DNA of 64,000 nt from Pontixanthobacter sp. CEM42 (lineage in GTDB: Bacteria; Pseudomonadota; Alphaproteobacteria; Sphingomonadales; Sphingomonadaceae). Positions 52,093 to 60,914 of the stretch are shown here, piece by piece. Position numbers and translations under genes: made by a program. The notes beneath the pieces were generated by a model. The model did not search any database, was not told where the DNA came from, and saw only the letters and a list, made by a program, of their open reading frames with translations. The stretch's first letter is position 1; every line of letters begins with the position of its first letter. The stretch lies in NCBI RefSeq assembly GCF_017812015.1, contig NZ_JADQTN010000002.1, positions 62,001 through 126,000 of the forward strand. The letters run 5' to 3'.

Positions 52093-52722
52093 TCAATCTG
52101 ATCGGCCATACGCTTTCAAGAACACGTCTACTGCGCCCGCGATGCGCTCTTGGTCGCGTTCCGGAACCACTTCGGCACCGAAGCGGCGCTCCAGATCGCC
52201 CATGCCTTTGCACATCGAAACGAATTGCTCGGCCGCGAGGCGCGAGTCGTCAATCTGCAACCGCCCGGCCGTGACCAATCCGTCAAGCAGCTCAGCAAAA
52301 GCACTTTTCATCCGGCGGGGGCCAGCGTTGAGGAAAGCGATACCGATTTCGGGCTCGTGTTCGGTTTCCGCGGCGATACGGCGATCAAACTGGATCAGCT
52401 CCGGGCGTGATAGGAAGGCCACCATGCCTTCCCCGATTCGCAAAAACAGCGTCGGCAGATCGCCGGCTCCGGTGAAATCTATCGAGAAATGTCCGCGCAT
52501 TTTCTCGCATTCGCGCTCGACCGATGCAGCGAATAGTCCGCGCTTGTCGCCAAAGTGATTATAGACAGTAACCTTGGAAACGCCTGCTTTTGCAGCAACT
52601 TGCTCGATAGCAGTGGCCGCAAAACCGACATCGAAGAATGAGTCAGAAGCCGCCTCGACTATGGCCGCACGTTTGGCCTCATCCGATGGCCGCCCCAGTT
52701 TCTTTTCACTACCCGTTGACAA
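52093..52722 (-). CDS. TetR family transcriptional repressor of the adjacent exporter
   Basis: This 209-residue TetR/AcrR protein has the helix-turn-helix FAATAIEQVAAKAGVSKVTV followed by YNHFGDKRGLFAASVE. The C-terminal ligand domain is of the AcrR type. The only in-frame start before the domain is TTG at 52722; a stop codon lies six codons upstream, and no Shine-Dalgarno sequence precedes it because the operator palindrome starts three bases away. It may be translated from a leaderless transcript. It is divergent from the ABC exporter operon at 52811, which it presumably represses together with itself. Confidence 0.9.
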   Translation of the reverse strand: MSTGSEKKLGRPSDEAKRAAIVEAASDSFFDVGFAATAIEQVAAKAGVSKVTVYNHFGDKRGLFAASVERECEKMRGHFSIDFTGAGDLPTLFLRIGEGMVAFLSRPELIQFDRRIAAETEHEPEIGIAFLNAGPRRMKSAFAELLDGLVTAGRLQIDDSRLAAEQFVSMCKGMGDLERRFGAEVVPERDQERIAGAVDVFLKAYGRSD

Positions 52723-52724
52723 AT

Positions 52725-52758
52725 TGAACGGTCCCGTTCAGTTAAACGCTACCGTTCA
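52725..52758. promoter_or_regulatory. Double TetR operator and exporter promoter
   Basis: A perfect palindrome TGAACGGTCCCGTTCA (52725-52740) is followed 18 bases on by a near copy TAAACGCTACCGTTCA (52743-52758). A TTGACA hexamer at 52716-52721 and TTAAAC-like sequence near 52742 could form the rightward promoter, which the two sites would cover. This fits two TetR dimers binding side by side to block both the regulator and the exporter genes. Confidence 0.8.
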
Positions 52759-52810
52759 CTAATGGGCCATGCGCTGGATAAGTGCAACCCAGACTGAGTT
52801 AGGCACACAG

Positions 52811-53944
52811 ATGCTCTGGATTGCAATCCGAATGCTGACTGGCGACAAGCAGAAGTTCTACGGGCTTCTGTTCGGCATCGCATTCTCGACACTGCTGATT
52901 ACACAGCAGCTGACCATTTTTGTGAACCTGCTCGAACGTGGGGCCAGCGGCACATATAATGTCTCCAGCGCCGATGTGTGGGTGATGGATCCGGTCAGCC
53001 GGACGACCGATGTCGCTTATGCACTTCCATCAACCGCGCTCGACCAAGTGCGCGGCGTTCCGGGCGTTGACTGGGCAGTACCGCATCTACGCGCTCAGGC
53101 GTCGGTCCGCACGAAAGACGGTGACCTCGAAGGCGTCGCGATCATCGGGGTCGACGATGCCACGCTGATCGGGCTTCCGAAGAATATGATTGATGGCAGC
53201 ACCGAAGTTCTGTCCCAGCCCGATTCGGTCATTATCGACGATGTGGGCGCAACACGCATGTTTCCCGGACAAAGCCCGATTGGTGAACGGCTCGAGCTGA
53301 ACGATCAACGCGCGGTCGTGCGCGGGGTCGCCGATGCGATCCCCAGCTTTACCAGCACGGTGGTTCTCTACACCAAATATAGTCAAGCGCTTCGCTACGT
53401 CCCCGGAACGCGTAACCGGCTTAGCTTTGTTCTGGTCGGCGCGGCCGATGGCATCGACGCCAAAACACTGTCTGAACGCATCGAGAAGCAAACCGGCCTC
53501 AAAGCACAAACCCGTGACGAGTTCGCGCGCGACGGGGTCCAGTTCATAATCGAAAATACCGGCATTCCGCTCAATTTCGGAATCACCGTTCTGCTCGGCT
53601 TTATCGTCGGCGTGGCGATTGTTGGACTGACATTCAGCCTATTCATCCGCGACAACATCAAACAATTTGGTGCACTCAAAGCCATCGGAGTGACCAACGG
53701 CAAGATCGCACAAATGGTCGCGGTGCAGGCCGGAATGGTCGGCATGATCGGATATGGCCTCGGCGTGCTCGGCACAGTCGGCTTTCTCACTGCATTCGCA
53801 AACGATCCGACTTTCAAAGGATTCTATATCCCGTGGCAGATCCCATTGATCTCTTTTGCAGCGATGGTGCTAATCATCGTGTTGACCGGCTGGATCGCAC
53901 TGCGCGGCGTGATGAATACTGAACCGGCGGCGGTGTTCAGATGA
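52811..53944 (+). CDS. ABC transporter permease, DevC/FtsX-MacB type
   Basis: This 377-residue permease has an N-terminal helix (FYGLLFGIAFSTLLITQQLT), a periplasmic MacB-like domain of about 210 residues, and a C-terminal FtsX module with three helices (FGITVLLGFIVGVAIVGLTF, AVQAGMVGMIGYGLGVLGTV, LISFAAMVLIIVLTGWIALR). The FGALKAIGVTNGKIAQMVAV segment is the coupling-helix region of the family. With the ATPase, HlyD and outer membrane factor genes it should form a trans-envelope exporter like cyanobacterial DevBCA. The start at 52811 is chosen from the fold; a longer open frame lies upstream. Confidence 0.92.
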   Translation: MLWIAIRMLTGDKQKFYGLLFGIAFSTLLITQQLTIFVNLLERGASGTYNVSSADVWVMDPVSRTTDVAYALPSTALDQVRGVPGVDWAVPHLRAQASVRTKDGDLEGVAIIGVDDATLIGLPKNMIDGSTEVLSQPDSVIIDDVGATRMFPGQSPIGERLELNDQRAVVRGVADAIPSFTSTVVLYTKYSQALRYVPGTRNRLSFVLVGAADGIDAKTLSERIEKQTGLKAQTRDEFARDGVQFIIENTGIPLNFGITVLLGFIVGVAIVGLTFSLFIRDNIKQFGALKAIGVTNGKIAQMVAVQAGMVGMIGYGLGVLGTVGFLTAFANDPTFKGFYIPWQIPLISFAAMVLIIVLTGWIALRGVMNTEPAAVFR

Positions 53945-54669
53945 GCGCGACAGAAGCCACCACCGGCAGCCAACCTGCGATTCGCACACGCGGTGTCACG
54001 CGGGACTTCAAAGCGGGTCAGCAGACTATTCGCGTGCTGCACGGTATCGACCTGGATGTGTGTCCTGGCGAGCTGACCTATCTGGTCGGCGAATCCGGCT
54101 CGGGCAAAACCACGATGATCTCGATCATGTGCGGCATTCTCTGGCCTACCGACGGTGATGTCGAAGTGTTTGGCACCGATATTTACAGCCTGTCCGATAC
54201 CGATTTGGTCAATTTCCGGCTCCAGAACATCGGGTTTATCTTCCAGCAGTATAACCTGATCCCGTCGATCGACGCGGCATCCAATGCGGCAGTGCCCTTG
54301 ATCGCACAGGGTATGGACCGGCTCGAGGCGCGCGATCGGGCCGTCGCGATGCTCGACAAGCTTAACATCGCCGATCAGGCGGACAAGCTTCCGAACCAGC
54401 TCTCGGGCGGTCAGCAGCAACGCGTCGCAATCGCACGGGCGCTGGTCCACGAACCGCGCCTTGTGGTGTGCGACGAGCCGACCGCAGCGCTCGATGCCAA
54501 GTCTGGCCGCCGGGTGATGGACTTGCTCCGCGAAGTGGGCGTGGCTGAAGACCGCAGCGTCATCATCGTCACTCACGACAATAGAATTTTTGATCTCGCC
54601 GATCGTATCCTCGTACTTGAGGACGGACGGATAACACATGACGGCACTGACATGCCGGAGGACCATTAA
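53941..54669 (+). CDS. ABC transporter ATP-binding protein, LolD/DevA type
   Basis: This is the 242-residue ATPase of the exporter. Walker A is GESGSGKTTM, the Q-loop lies in FIFQQYNLIPS, the signature is LSGGQQQRVAIARAL, Walker B is LVVCDEPTAALD and the switch His is in IIVTHDNRIFD. The class matches MacB/LolD-type ATPases that drive FtsX-like permeases. Its ATG overlaps the permease stop (ATGA), so expression is coupled. The next gene starts two bases after its stop. Confidence 0.95.
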   Translation: MSATEATTGSQPAIRTRGVTRDFKAGQQTIRVLHGIDLDVCPGELTYLVGESGSGKTTMISIMCGILWPTDGDVEVFGTDIYSLSDTDLVNFRLQNIGFIFQQYNLIPSIDAASNAAVPLIAQGMDRLEARDRAVAMLDKLNIADQADKLPNQLSGGQQQRVAIARALVHEPRLVVCDEPTAALDAKSGRRVMDLLREVGVAEDRSVIIVTHDNRIFDLADRILVLEDGRITHDGTDMPEDH

Positions 54670-54671
54670 TC

Positions 54672-55697
54672 ATGGCATTGCTTCCCGAAAATATCAGCTT
54701 CTCGCGCAAGATATTGCCGATCATTGCGGTGGTCGGACTGCTCTTTGCGATTGTGTTTATCTGGAATGGCCTGCCCGACCGGGAATTGTCGGAGCCTGAA
54801 AACGAACCGCCACGCGCGACCGGTGAACTTGCCAATTCGGCCCGCGTCGCCGGTGCAGGTCTGGTCGAACCGTCGAGCGAAATCGTCGATATCGGCACCG
54901 CTCTGTCCGGCCTCGTCAGCGATCTGCGCGTTCAGGCGGGCGATTATGTCGAGAAGGGCCAAGTGTTGTTCACCGTTGATGACCGCGCTGTCCGGGCGCG
55001 CATCAGCGAGACACAGGCTGCTATCGGCGAAGCGCGCGCAGCAATCAGCGAGGCACAAACTGCCAGAGCAACCGCGCAAAGCCAGCTCGATCTGTACAAC
55101 CAGGTTGAAGATTCAGCAGCTGTTTCGCGAGCAGAAGTTATTCGCGCAAGAGGCGATGCCGATGCCGCCAATAGCCGGCTGAAAGTTGCCCGCGCTCGGC
55201 TTTCTGCAGCACAAGCCGCCGCGGGCAGTGCACGCACCGAACTGGGCCGTCTGACGGTCCGTGCGCCGATGGCTGGCGAGATTCTTGAAGTGAATATCCG
55301 CCCGGGTGAATTCGTCTCGACCATGGGCGGTAGTGGACAGCCCTTCATCCGCATGGGTGAAACACGCCCGCTCTATATCCGCGTAGATATCGACGAGTCC
55401 GAAGTCGCGAGGATGGATATGGGCGCATCAGCGATTGTTTCACCACGCGGCGCAGCGAGCGAGCAGGTCGAGGCCAAATTTGTCCGTGCGGAACCGCTCG
55501 TCGTACCCAAAACGTCGCTGACCAACAGCGCGAGCGAGCGCGTGGATGTCCGCGTGCTGCAAGTGCTTTATGAGCTGCCGGAAACCGATGGTTTGTTCCG
55601 TGTGGGTCAGCAGATTGATGCGTTCATTCCGGCGAAGGGAGCCAAGTCGGAAACCGCCAGCGAAACCCCAGCCCAATCCGAGGCAGCAAGCGAATGA
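54672..55697 (+). CDS. HlyD-type periplasmic adaptor of the exporter
   Basis: This 341-residue membrane fusion protein has an N-terminal anchor (ILPIIAVVGLLFAIVFIWN), a lipoyl half (SGLVSDLRVQAGDYVEKGQV), an Ala/Arg-rich coiled-coil hairpin of about 80 residues (ISETQAAIGEARAAISEAQT through the EVIRARGDADAANSRLKVAR stretch), the second lipoyl half (LTVRAPMAGEILEVNIRPGE) and a beta-barrel. It should bridge the inner-membrane ABC pair and the outer membrane factor. A DevB-like role is inferred from gene order. Its stop overlaps the next start by ATGA. Confidence 0.94.
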   Translation: MALLPENISFSRKILPIIAVVGLLFAIVFIWNGLPDRELSEPENEPPRATGELANSARVAGAGLVEPSSEIVDIGTALSGLVSDLRVQAGDYVEKGQVLFTVDDRAVRARISETQAAIGEARAAISEAQTARATAQSQLDLYNQVEDSAAVSRAEVIRARGDADAANSRLKVARARLSAAQAAAGSARTELGRLTVRAPMAGEILEVNIRPGEFVSTMGGSGQPFIRMGETRPLYIRVDIDESEVARMDMGASAIVSPRGAASEQVEAKFVRAEPLVVPKTSLTNSASERVDVRVLQVLYELPETDGLFRVGQQIDAFIPAKGAKSETASETPAQSEAASE

Positions 55698-57130
55698 AAC
55701 GCGCGCGCCTCCTTTTGACCGCTGCCGCAAGCCTCGCGGTTAGCGCCTGCGTCGCCGGACCAGCACCGGAGATTGCTACCGCCCCGCCGGTTCTGCCGGA
55801 AAGCTTCTCCTATGCTCCACCCGAAGCAGTGGCAGCATCGATGGATGCTTTGCTACCGGTCGATGATCCGGCCTTTGCCGCGCTGGCGGAGGCGGCACTC
55901 GCTGAATCGCCGAGCCTGCTTGAAGCAGCGGCCAGGCTTGATGCAGCAACCGCCAATGCGGCAGGCGCTGGTGCTAACAGACTGCCGCAAATTAGCGGCG
56001 ACGCATCCGTTGCGGGATCGCGCACAAGCCCCAACCAATTCGGCACCAATTTGCCCGCAGGTATCTCAATCGACACCGAACGTGTCAGCTACGGCGCGAA
56101 TATCTCTGCCATATGGGATCCGGACCTGTTTGGCCGCTTACGGGCGCAAGAACGGGCAGCAGTTAGCAGAGTCGATGCCGCGGGCGCCGATGCAGCGGCA
56201 ATCCGCATTTCGATCCTGGCCGAAATTGCGGGGGGAGTGATCGACTGGCGTACGCTATCGGCGCGCGAAACCGCGCTCAAAGAGGATTTGGTCGCCGCAG
56301 AAACACTCGTGACCTTGGCCGACATCCGGGAACGCGCCGGTATCGCTCCGGGCTTCGATAGAGTCCGTGCAGAAACCGTGGCTGAGTCGAGCAGAGGACG
56401 TATCGAAGCGCTCGCGAGCGAACGCACCCGTATAGTCGGTCGGCTCATCACGCTGACAGCACAATCCGGCCAGACCGTGAGAACTGCGCTGGACACATCT
56501 GCACCTACGTCAGCGCAGCCCGCTGCGCCAGCCAGCACACCCTCACAATTGCTCGCCAATCGGCCCGACATTCAAGCCGCAGCGGCAAGGCTCGCAGCCA
56601 GCGATGCGGAGCTATATGCCGCCGCAGCCAATCGCTTCCCGCAATTCACTTTGTCCGCAGCTCTTGGACTGCTTGCCTTCGACTTGGGCGATCTGTTCGA
56701 TGACGATGCAGTGGTCGGTTCGGTGGGCGGATCGCTACTGGCACCGCTGCTCGATTTCGGCAGGATCGAGGCGCAGATTGATGGCGCTGCCGCTTCCAAG
56801 CGAGCCGCGTTCCAAGCATATCGTGGCCGCGTATTCACGGCGCTCGGCGAAGCAGAAACCGGATATGGCTTGGTCGCATCCGCAGATCGCGAACTCGCCG
56901 CCGTGCAGCGGGAGCGAGACAGTGCTACCCGCGCTGCAGAACTCGCCGAAGTACGCTTCCGGGCCGGGCTATCGAATTTCCTGACCGTGCTTGATGCGCG
57001 CCGCGTAGCCGATAGTTCGGGTGAGCGGGTCGCCGCTGCGAAGGGCCGTGCAATGCGCGCGCGCGTGCTGTTGTGGCAAGCGCTCGGGGGAAATGGCGGT
57101 CAGGTGATCACGCGGTCAACCAGCCAATAA
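55694..57130 (+). CDS. Outer membrane efflux factor, NodT/OprM family lipoprotein
   Basis: This 478-residue TolC-like channel has a lipoprotein signal (LLLTAAASLAVSACVAG, with the Cys near residue 19) and two repeats of the outer-membrane-efflux fold; ADPALLE-like helices begin FAALAEAALAESPSLLEAAA and the second half contains LLANRPDIQAAAARLAASDA, with YAAAANRFPQFTLSAALGL next. It completes the four-gene exporter. Its last 31 bases overlap the convergent HupE/UreJ gene. The cargo of the system is unknown; similar sets export lipids or peptides. Confidence 0.93.
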   Translation: MKRARLLLTAAASLAVSACVAGPAPEIATAPPVLPESFSYAPPEAVAASMDALLPVDDPAFAALAEAALAESPSLLEAAARLDAATANAAGAGANRLPQISGDASVAGSRTSPNQFGTNLPAGISIDTERVSYGANISAIWDPDLFGRLRAQERAAVSRVDAAGADAAAIRISILAEIAGGVIDWRTLSARETALKEDLVAAETLVTLADIRERAGIAPGFDRVRAETVAESSRGRIEALASERTRIVGRLITLTAQSGQTVRTALDTSAPTSAQPAAPASTPSQLLANRPDIQAAAARLAASDAELYAAAANRFPQFTLSAALGLLAFDLGDLFDDDAVVGSVGGSLLAPLLDFGRIEAQIDGAAASKRAAFQAYRGRVFTALGEAETGYGLVASADRELAAVQRERDSATRAAELAEVRFRAGLSNFLTVLDARRVADSSGERVAAAKGRAMRARVLLWQALGGNGGQVITRSTSQ

Positions 57131-58080
57131 GCTCCGATTGCACCGATGCCATAGGCCGAAGCACGAATTATAATCGGCAATGCGTTGGCCGCATATCGCT
57201 TGAGAAGGGCGAGCACTGCCAGAACCACTGCCACGACCAGCAATTGCCCCGCCTCAACGCCGATATTGAAAGCCAGCAATGCGGCAACAATATCGCCTTC
57301 GGGCAAGCCGATAGCATTCAGCGCTCCAGCGAAACCGAACCCGTGGAGCAAGCCGAATATGAAAGCGACGATCCACGGAAAACGCCGGGTCAGGCTTGGC
57401 GGTTCCGTTGTCGGTCGGACAATTTCCAACGCCAAAAATACAATCGATAGAGCAATCAAGGCCTCTACGGGACCACCTGGCAGACCGACATAGCCAAGCG
57501 CTGCACTCGCCAGCGTAATCGAATGCGAGATAGTGAAAGCAGTCGCAGCGAAAATCACAGCGCGCCAATTGCGGATCAGCAGCACCAGCGCGATCACGAA
57601 CAACAGATGATCCCAACCGGCCAGAATGTGCTCAACGCCGAGGACAAAATAGGTCTGCAAAACTTGCCAAGTATCGGGCTGCGCCGCGATCTGAGCCGAG
57701 GGTTCGCGCGCAGTAAGCCGCAGCGCCTGAGCCGGTTCATCCAGCGGCTGGACACGCACCAGCATATCGGACTGGCCGATCAGCCCCTGCATCGCAATCG
57801 ACTGTCCGCCTAACGACCCCGTGCAAGTGAGCGATGCCGAACCGATTACCGCACCGCCCGCTACACCCATCTCGGCATCGTCGCGCATTGTGCAATTTGC
57901 CGGGATCGCAGGTGGCGCAGGCGCTTCGGTTGGTGGAGTCGCAAACGGCTGCTTCCAACTTAAACGCCATTCGCCCGCTGTTTCTTCAGTGAGCTCCAGA
58001 TATCCCGGACGCAGCTCATCAGCCTGCACGCTGGCGGGCAGCATCAGCAGGCATATCAGCAGGGCAGCAAGCGCCCTCAT
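57100..58080 (-). CDS. HupE/UreJ-type membrane protein with periplasmic N-domain
   Basis: This 326-residue protein has a signal peptide (ALAALLICLLMLPASVQA), a periplasmic domain of about 130 residues with two Cys (IPANCTMRDD and SLTCTGSL), and a C-terminal HupE/UreJ membrane domain starting YFVLGVEHILAGWDHLLFVI, which carries the His/Asp motif HILAGWDH proposed to bind metal. About six helices follow. HupE/UreJ members move nickel or cobalt; this exported-domain variety is less studied. It overlaps the parvulin gene stop by ATGA, so the two are coupled. Confidence 0.88.
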   Translation of the reverse strand: MRALAALLICLLMLPASVQADELRPGYLELTEETAGEWRLSWKQPFATPPTEAPAPPAIPANCTMRDDAEMGVAGGAVIGSASLTCTGSLGGQSIAMQGLIGQSDMLVRVQPLDEPAQALRLTAREPSAQIAAQPDTWQVLQTYFVLGVEHILAGWDHLLFVIALVLLIRNWRAVIFAATAFTISHSITLASAALGYVGLPGGPVEALIALSIVFLALEIVRPTTEPPSLTRRFPWIVAFIFGLLHGFGFAGALNAIGLPEGDIVAALLAFNIGVEAGQLLVVAVVLAVLALLKRYAANALPIIIRASAYGIGAIGAYWLVDRVIT

Positions 58081-58886
58081 TTTTCCACCGTCACCTCATA
58101 AGCGCCACGCAGAAGCTGATAGGCATCCTGCTTGCGCTGTTCGAGCGTGGTCAGCCGCCAATCATTCTCGACGCGATCACGAATGTCCTCAAATGCAGGC
58201 ACCGCACCGACCTGGCGCTCGCGCAAACGGACCAGATGCCAGCCGAAACCTGATGCGACCGGACCCGACCAACCGCCCGTGTCTTCAATGGATTGCAAAG
58301 CTTCGAAGAATGCAATTCCGAACTGTTTTTCTACCGCTTGCGATGACGCGCCTTCGCTAGATACGGGCAAGTCAATCGACTGGCCTAAACCAACCCAATC
58401 ATCAGCGTTTGCCAACCTACCAAGTGCAGCCTCCGCGTCGCCCTTCTCAGAGAAATAGAGCTGGTCGAAACTGTATTTCGTATCGTCAGCAAAGCGTTGG
58501 GGGTTCGAATCCAGCCAATCGCGGAGAGTTGTGTCCGTTGGCTGCGTGGTTTCAGCGATGCTGGATGCAAGGAAGTCCATCTTATTGGAAAGCCGCTTGC
58601 GCACGACCGCATCATCGCGGTCCAGCCCAAGCCGCAATGCCTCACGGTACAGTATCTCCTCGCGCAGCCATGTCTCGGTGAGCGTATCCAGTTCTGCGTC
58701 AGTAGGCGGACGCTGCATGGTCCGCTCCCACGTTAGCGCGATCCGTGCCCGATCCTCCTGCGAAATGGCAATGGTTCGGCTTGCCGGGTCAACCGGCTCG
58801 CCTTTCCACGCAAAGAACGCAAACAGACCAACGCCGAGGATTAGAAAATGGACGAGCGGCTCACGCGTCCAGCTTGGTAGTGTCAT
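58077..58886 (-). CDS. Membrane-anchored parvulin-type peptidyl-prolyl isomerase
   Basis: This 269-residue protein has a membrane anchor (VHFLILGVGLFAFFAWKG), a SurA/PpiD-like N-terminal helical part (ETWLREEILYREALRLGLDR, RKRLSNKMDFLASSIAETT) and a parvulin domain with FDQLYFSEKGDAEAALGRL and SGPVASGFGWHLVRLRER, the conserved GWH strand. It should help fold or stabilise exported proteins. It lies between the DUF3604 gene (seven bases apart) and the HupE/UreJ gene (ATGA overlap), and this dense packing suggests it serves those two proteins. Confidence 0.9.
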   Translation of the reverse strand: MTLPSWTREPLVHFLILGVGLFAFFAWKGEPVDPASRTIAISQEDRARIALTWERTMQRPPTDAELDTLTETWLREEILYREALRLGLDRDDAVVRKRLSNKMDFLASSIAETTQPTDTTLRDWLDSNPQRFADDTKYSFDQLYFSEKGDAEAALGRLANADDWVGLGQSIDLPVSSEGASSQAVEKQFGIAFFEALQSIEDTGGWSGPVASGFGWHLVRLRERQVGAVPAFEDIRDRVENDWRLTTLEQRKQDAYQLLRGAYEVTVEK

Positions 58887-58893
58887 AGGGGCA

Positions 58894-60813
58894 TCACGGC
58901 GCAGCTGGCTCTGATCCAATCCAGATCGGCGATGTATAGGCACGTTCCTGACCGACGGCATATTTTTGCGCTTCTTCGCTCAGCTCGATCCCGAACCGCA
59001 CAGCGTCGAACAATGTCCAGCGCGGTGTCGGGATTTCCAGCACGCGCACATAGTAGAACGCGTTTTGGCCTGCGCGATATTCCGGATCCGTCCACACGGT
59101 TTGCAACTGCGGCGCGCCAATATCATTGGTGTAAGTCGCCTCTTCGCGGATCACCGTATTGCCCACGGCGGGTAGCTTACCGCCAACACTGCGGCGCGTA
59201 TCCATGTCCGACCACACCACGTCGAACACTTTCTCACGCGTGGTTCCGTCAGCGGTGATCCAACCCTTCACAATCTGCACCCGGTCCAGATGCGCGCCAT
59301 CAGGATCCTTGAGCGCCGAGACAATGAACTGCGGCGCCTTGCCTTCATCGGACAATTCACCGCCCATCGGAACCCCGCCTTTATAAGCGCCAGAGACCCA
59401 ATCACCGGTGAAGTCCGTTTCGCCAAAATCGAACCCGCCGAAAAACCGTACGGTCATGCGCGGACCGGTGGTGGCATAGACTTCCCGCCGCATCATCGCG
59501 TCGAAGATTTCTGCCCGCGTGTTCGCTTTGGCCCACACAGCCGCATAACCGCCCGCCAGATAGTTCCAGCCGAACCGGCCAATGCGTGTGCCCAGATTCT
59601 GCTCGGCATTGGCGCGTTCACCGTTAGGTTCGTTGCCTGTGTGCTTGCCGAAGAAGTTGTCCTCGTCGCCGGTTGCCAGCGACGTATGGCTATCAGTCGA
59701 ACCGATCATCCCGAACTTGTAAGGATTGGCTCCGGTTTGCTGCTCGATAGAAAGACCACGCTTCAATGCCTCACGCAGATATTCGCCAGCTAGCTGATCG
59801 TCTTCCTTATAGGCCGTCAGCGAGAGGTTGCCGATTTCCCAGCCCACATCACCATATCCCGCAAATTCGTCATTGGGCGAAAGGAACGGATGGGATTCGC
59901 TGTCGCCTTTGATCTGCGTTGCCTCGACCACCGGTTCACGCATCGCACGGCGGCGCGCCGTTTCCGCTGTCATCGGTCCGCCATCAGCCTGCGTCAGCTC
60001 AAACATCAAACCGTTGGACAGGTTCGAATTGTGCGGGATGGCCAGCACTTTGCCGCCAGTGCTCTCCTCATAGGCATCCATATGATCGAACAGCGCCGTC
60101 AGATCGCCGTCGAGTGCAGGAGCAGGCAGTATCTGCGACGTGCGGTCATATCCGTCACGGTACATCACAACACGGTGCAAATTGTTGCCACCCGGCATCA
60201 AGGTCCACTCATAGCCTGCAATCGGAGTGAACTTGCCTGGCTCGTAATATTTATCGAGCGTGGCCAGATGATCGGTCCACACGGTGCGGTTATTCTCTTC
60301 CTGTGCTTCTGGATCAGTGAGCGATTCAGGCAAAGTGCCATTCGATGCTGCTGTGATCAGCTCGGCAATCGCCAATTGCGACTGCTCTGGCGATTCATGC
60401 ATCATATCGTACCAGCGCAGCAGCGTTTCATCCTGAATCATGAAGCGCGGTGCATTGTATAGCCGCTTGGTCGAACCCAGCGCATCACTGTGGTCGGCAA
60501 TGACCAGGAAATCGAGGGGGCGAGCGAGCTGCGCCTCCATGCCGGTCGTGGCCATGACCTTCTCGCCGCGTGCGAATTTCAGCGCTGCATCGGGGCCTAG
60601 GCGCGTGCCAAAGCCAAATGCGTCAATCGAATTGTCTGTATGGAGGTGGGTGTCACCCCACAGCACTTGCTGCGGGTATGCGGCAATAGCGACAGTTGCC
60701 TCTGCTTCGGCGACGTCCTCAGCCTTGGCGACCGGATCGTGACGAATGAACAACCACCAAATGGCTGCTGCGAGAACCGCCACCAACACGACAATGCCGA
60801 GAATCTTTTTCAT
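58894..60813 (-). CDS. DUF3604 family protein (PHP-like metal-dependent hydrolase)
   Basis: This 639-residue protein has an N-terminal anchor (ILGIVVLVAVLAAAIWWLF) and a DUF3604 domain with PHP-like metal motifs: LWGDTHLHTDNSIDAFGFG, FLVIADHSDALG, AIPHNSNLSNG and MIGSTDSHTSLA. These His/Asp sets could bind two or three metals. The C-terminal half is beta-rich. The active side should be periplasmic. It heads the leftward operon with the parvulin and HupE/UreJ genes. The substrate is unknown; phosphoesterase-like chemistry is likely from the motif pattern. Confidence 0.92.
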   Translation of the reverse strand: MKKILGIVVLVAVLAAAIWWLFIRHDPVAKAEDVAEAEATVAIAAYPQQVLWGDTHLHTDNSIDAFGFGTRLGPDAALKFARGEKVMATTGMEAQLARPLDFLVIADHSDALGSTKRLYNAPRFMIQDETLLRWYDMMHESPEQSQLAIAELITAASNGTLPESLTDPEAQEENNRTVWTDHLATLDKYYEPGKFTPIAGYEWTLMPGGNNLHRVVMYRDGYDRTSQILPAPALDGDLTALFDHMDAYEESTGGKVLAIPHNSNLSNGLMFELTQADGGPMTAETARRRAMREPVVEATQIKGDSESHPFLSPNDEFAGYGDVGWEIGNLSLTAYKEDDQLAGEYLREALKRGLSIEQQTGANPYKFGMIGSTDSHTSLATGDEDNFFGKHTGNEPNGERANAEQNLGTRIGRFGWNYLAGGYAAVWAKANTRAEIFDAMMRREVYATTGPRMTVRFFGGFDFGETDFTGDWVSGAYKGGVPMGGELSDEGKAPQFIVSALKDPDGAHLDRVQIVKGWITADGTTREKVFDVVWSDMDTRRSVGGKLPAVGNTVIREEATYTNDIGAPQLQTVWTDPEYRAGQNAFYYVRVLEIPTPRWTLFDAVRFGIELSEEAQKYAVGQERAYTSPIWIGSEPAAP

Positions 60814-60914
60814 AACACCCCTCCTGCGCCGCGATTGGCTCGCGATCTAATAGGTTGCAGAATGCCACATATTACGGACCGGTCAAGTTATTGGGCGATC
60901 AGGTTATAGGACAT

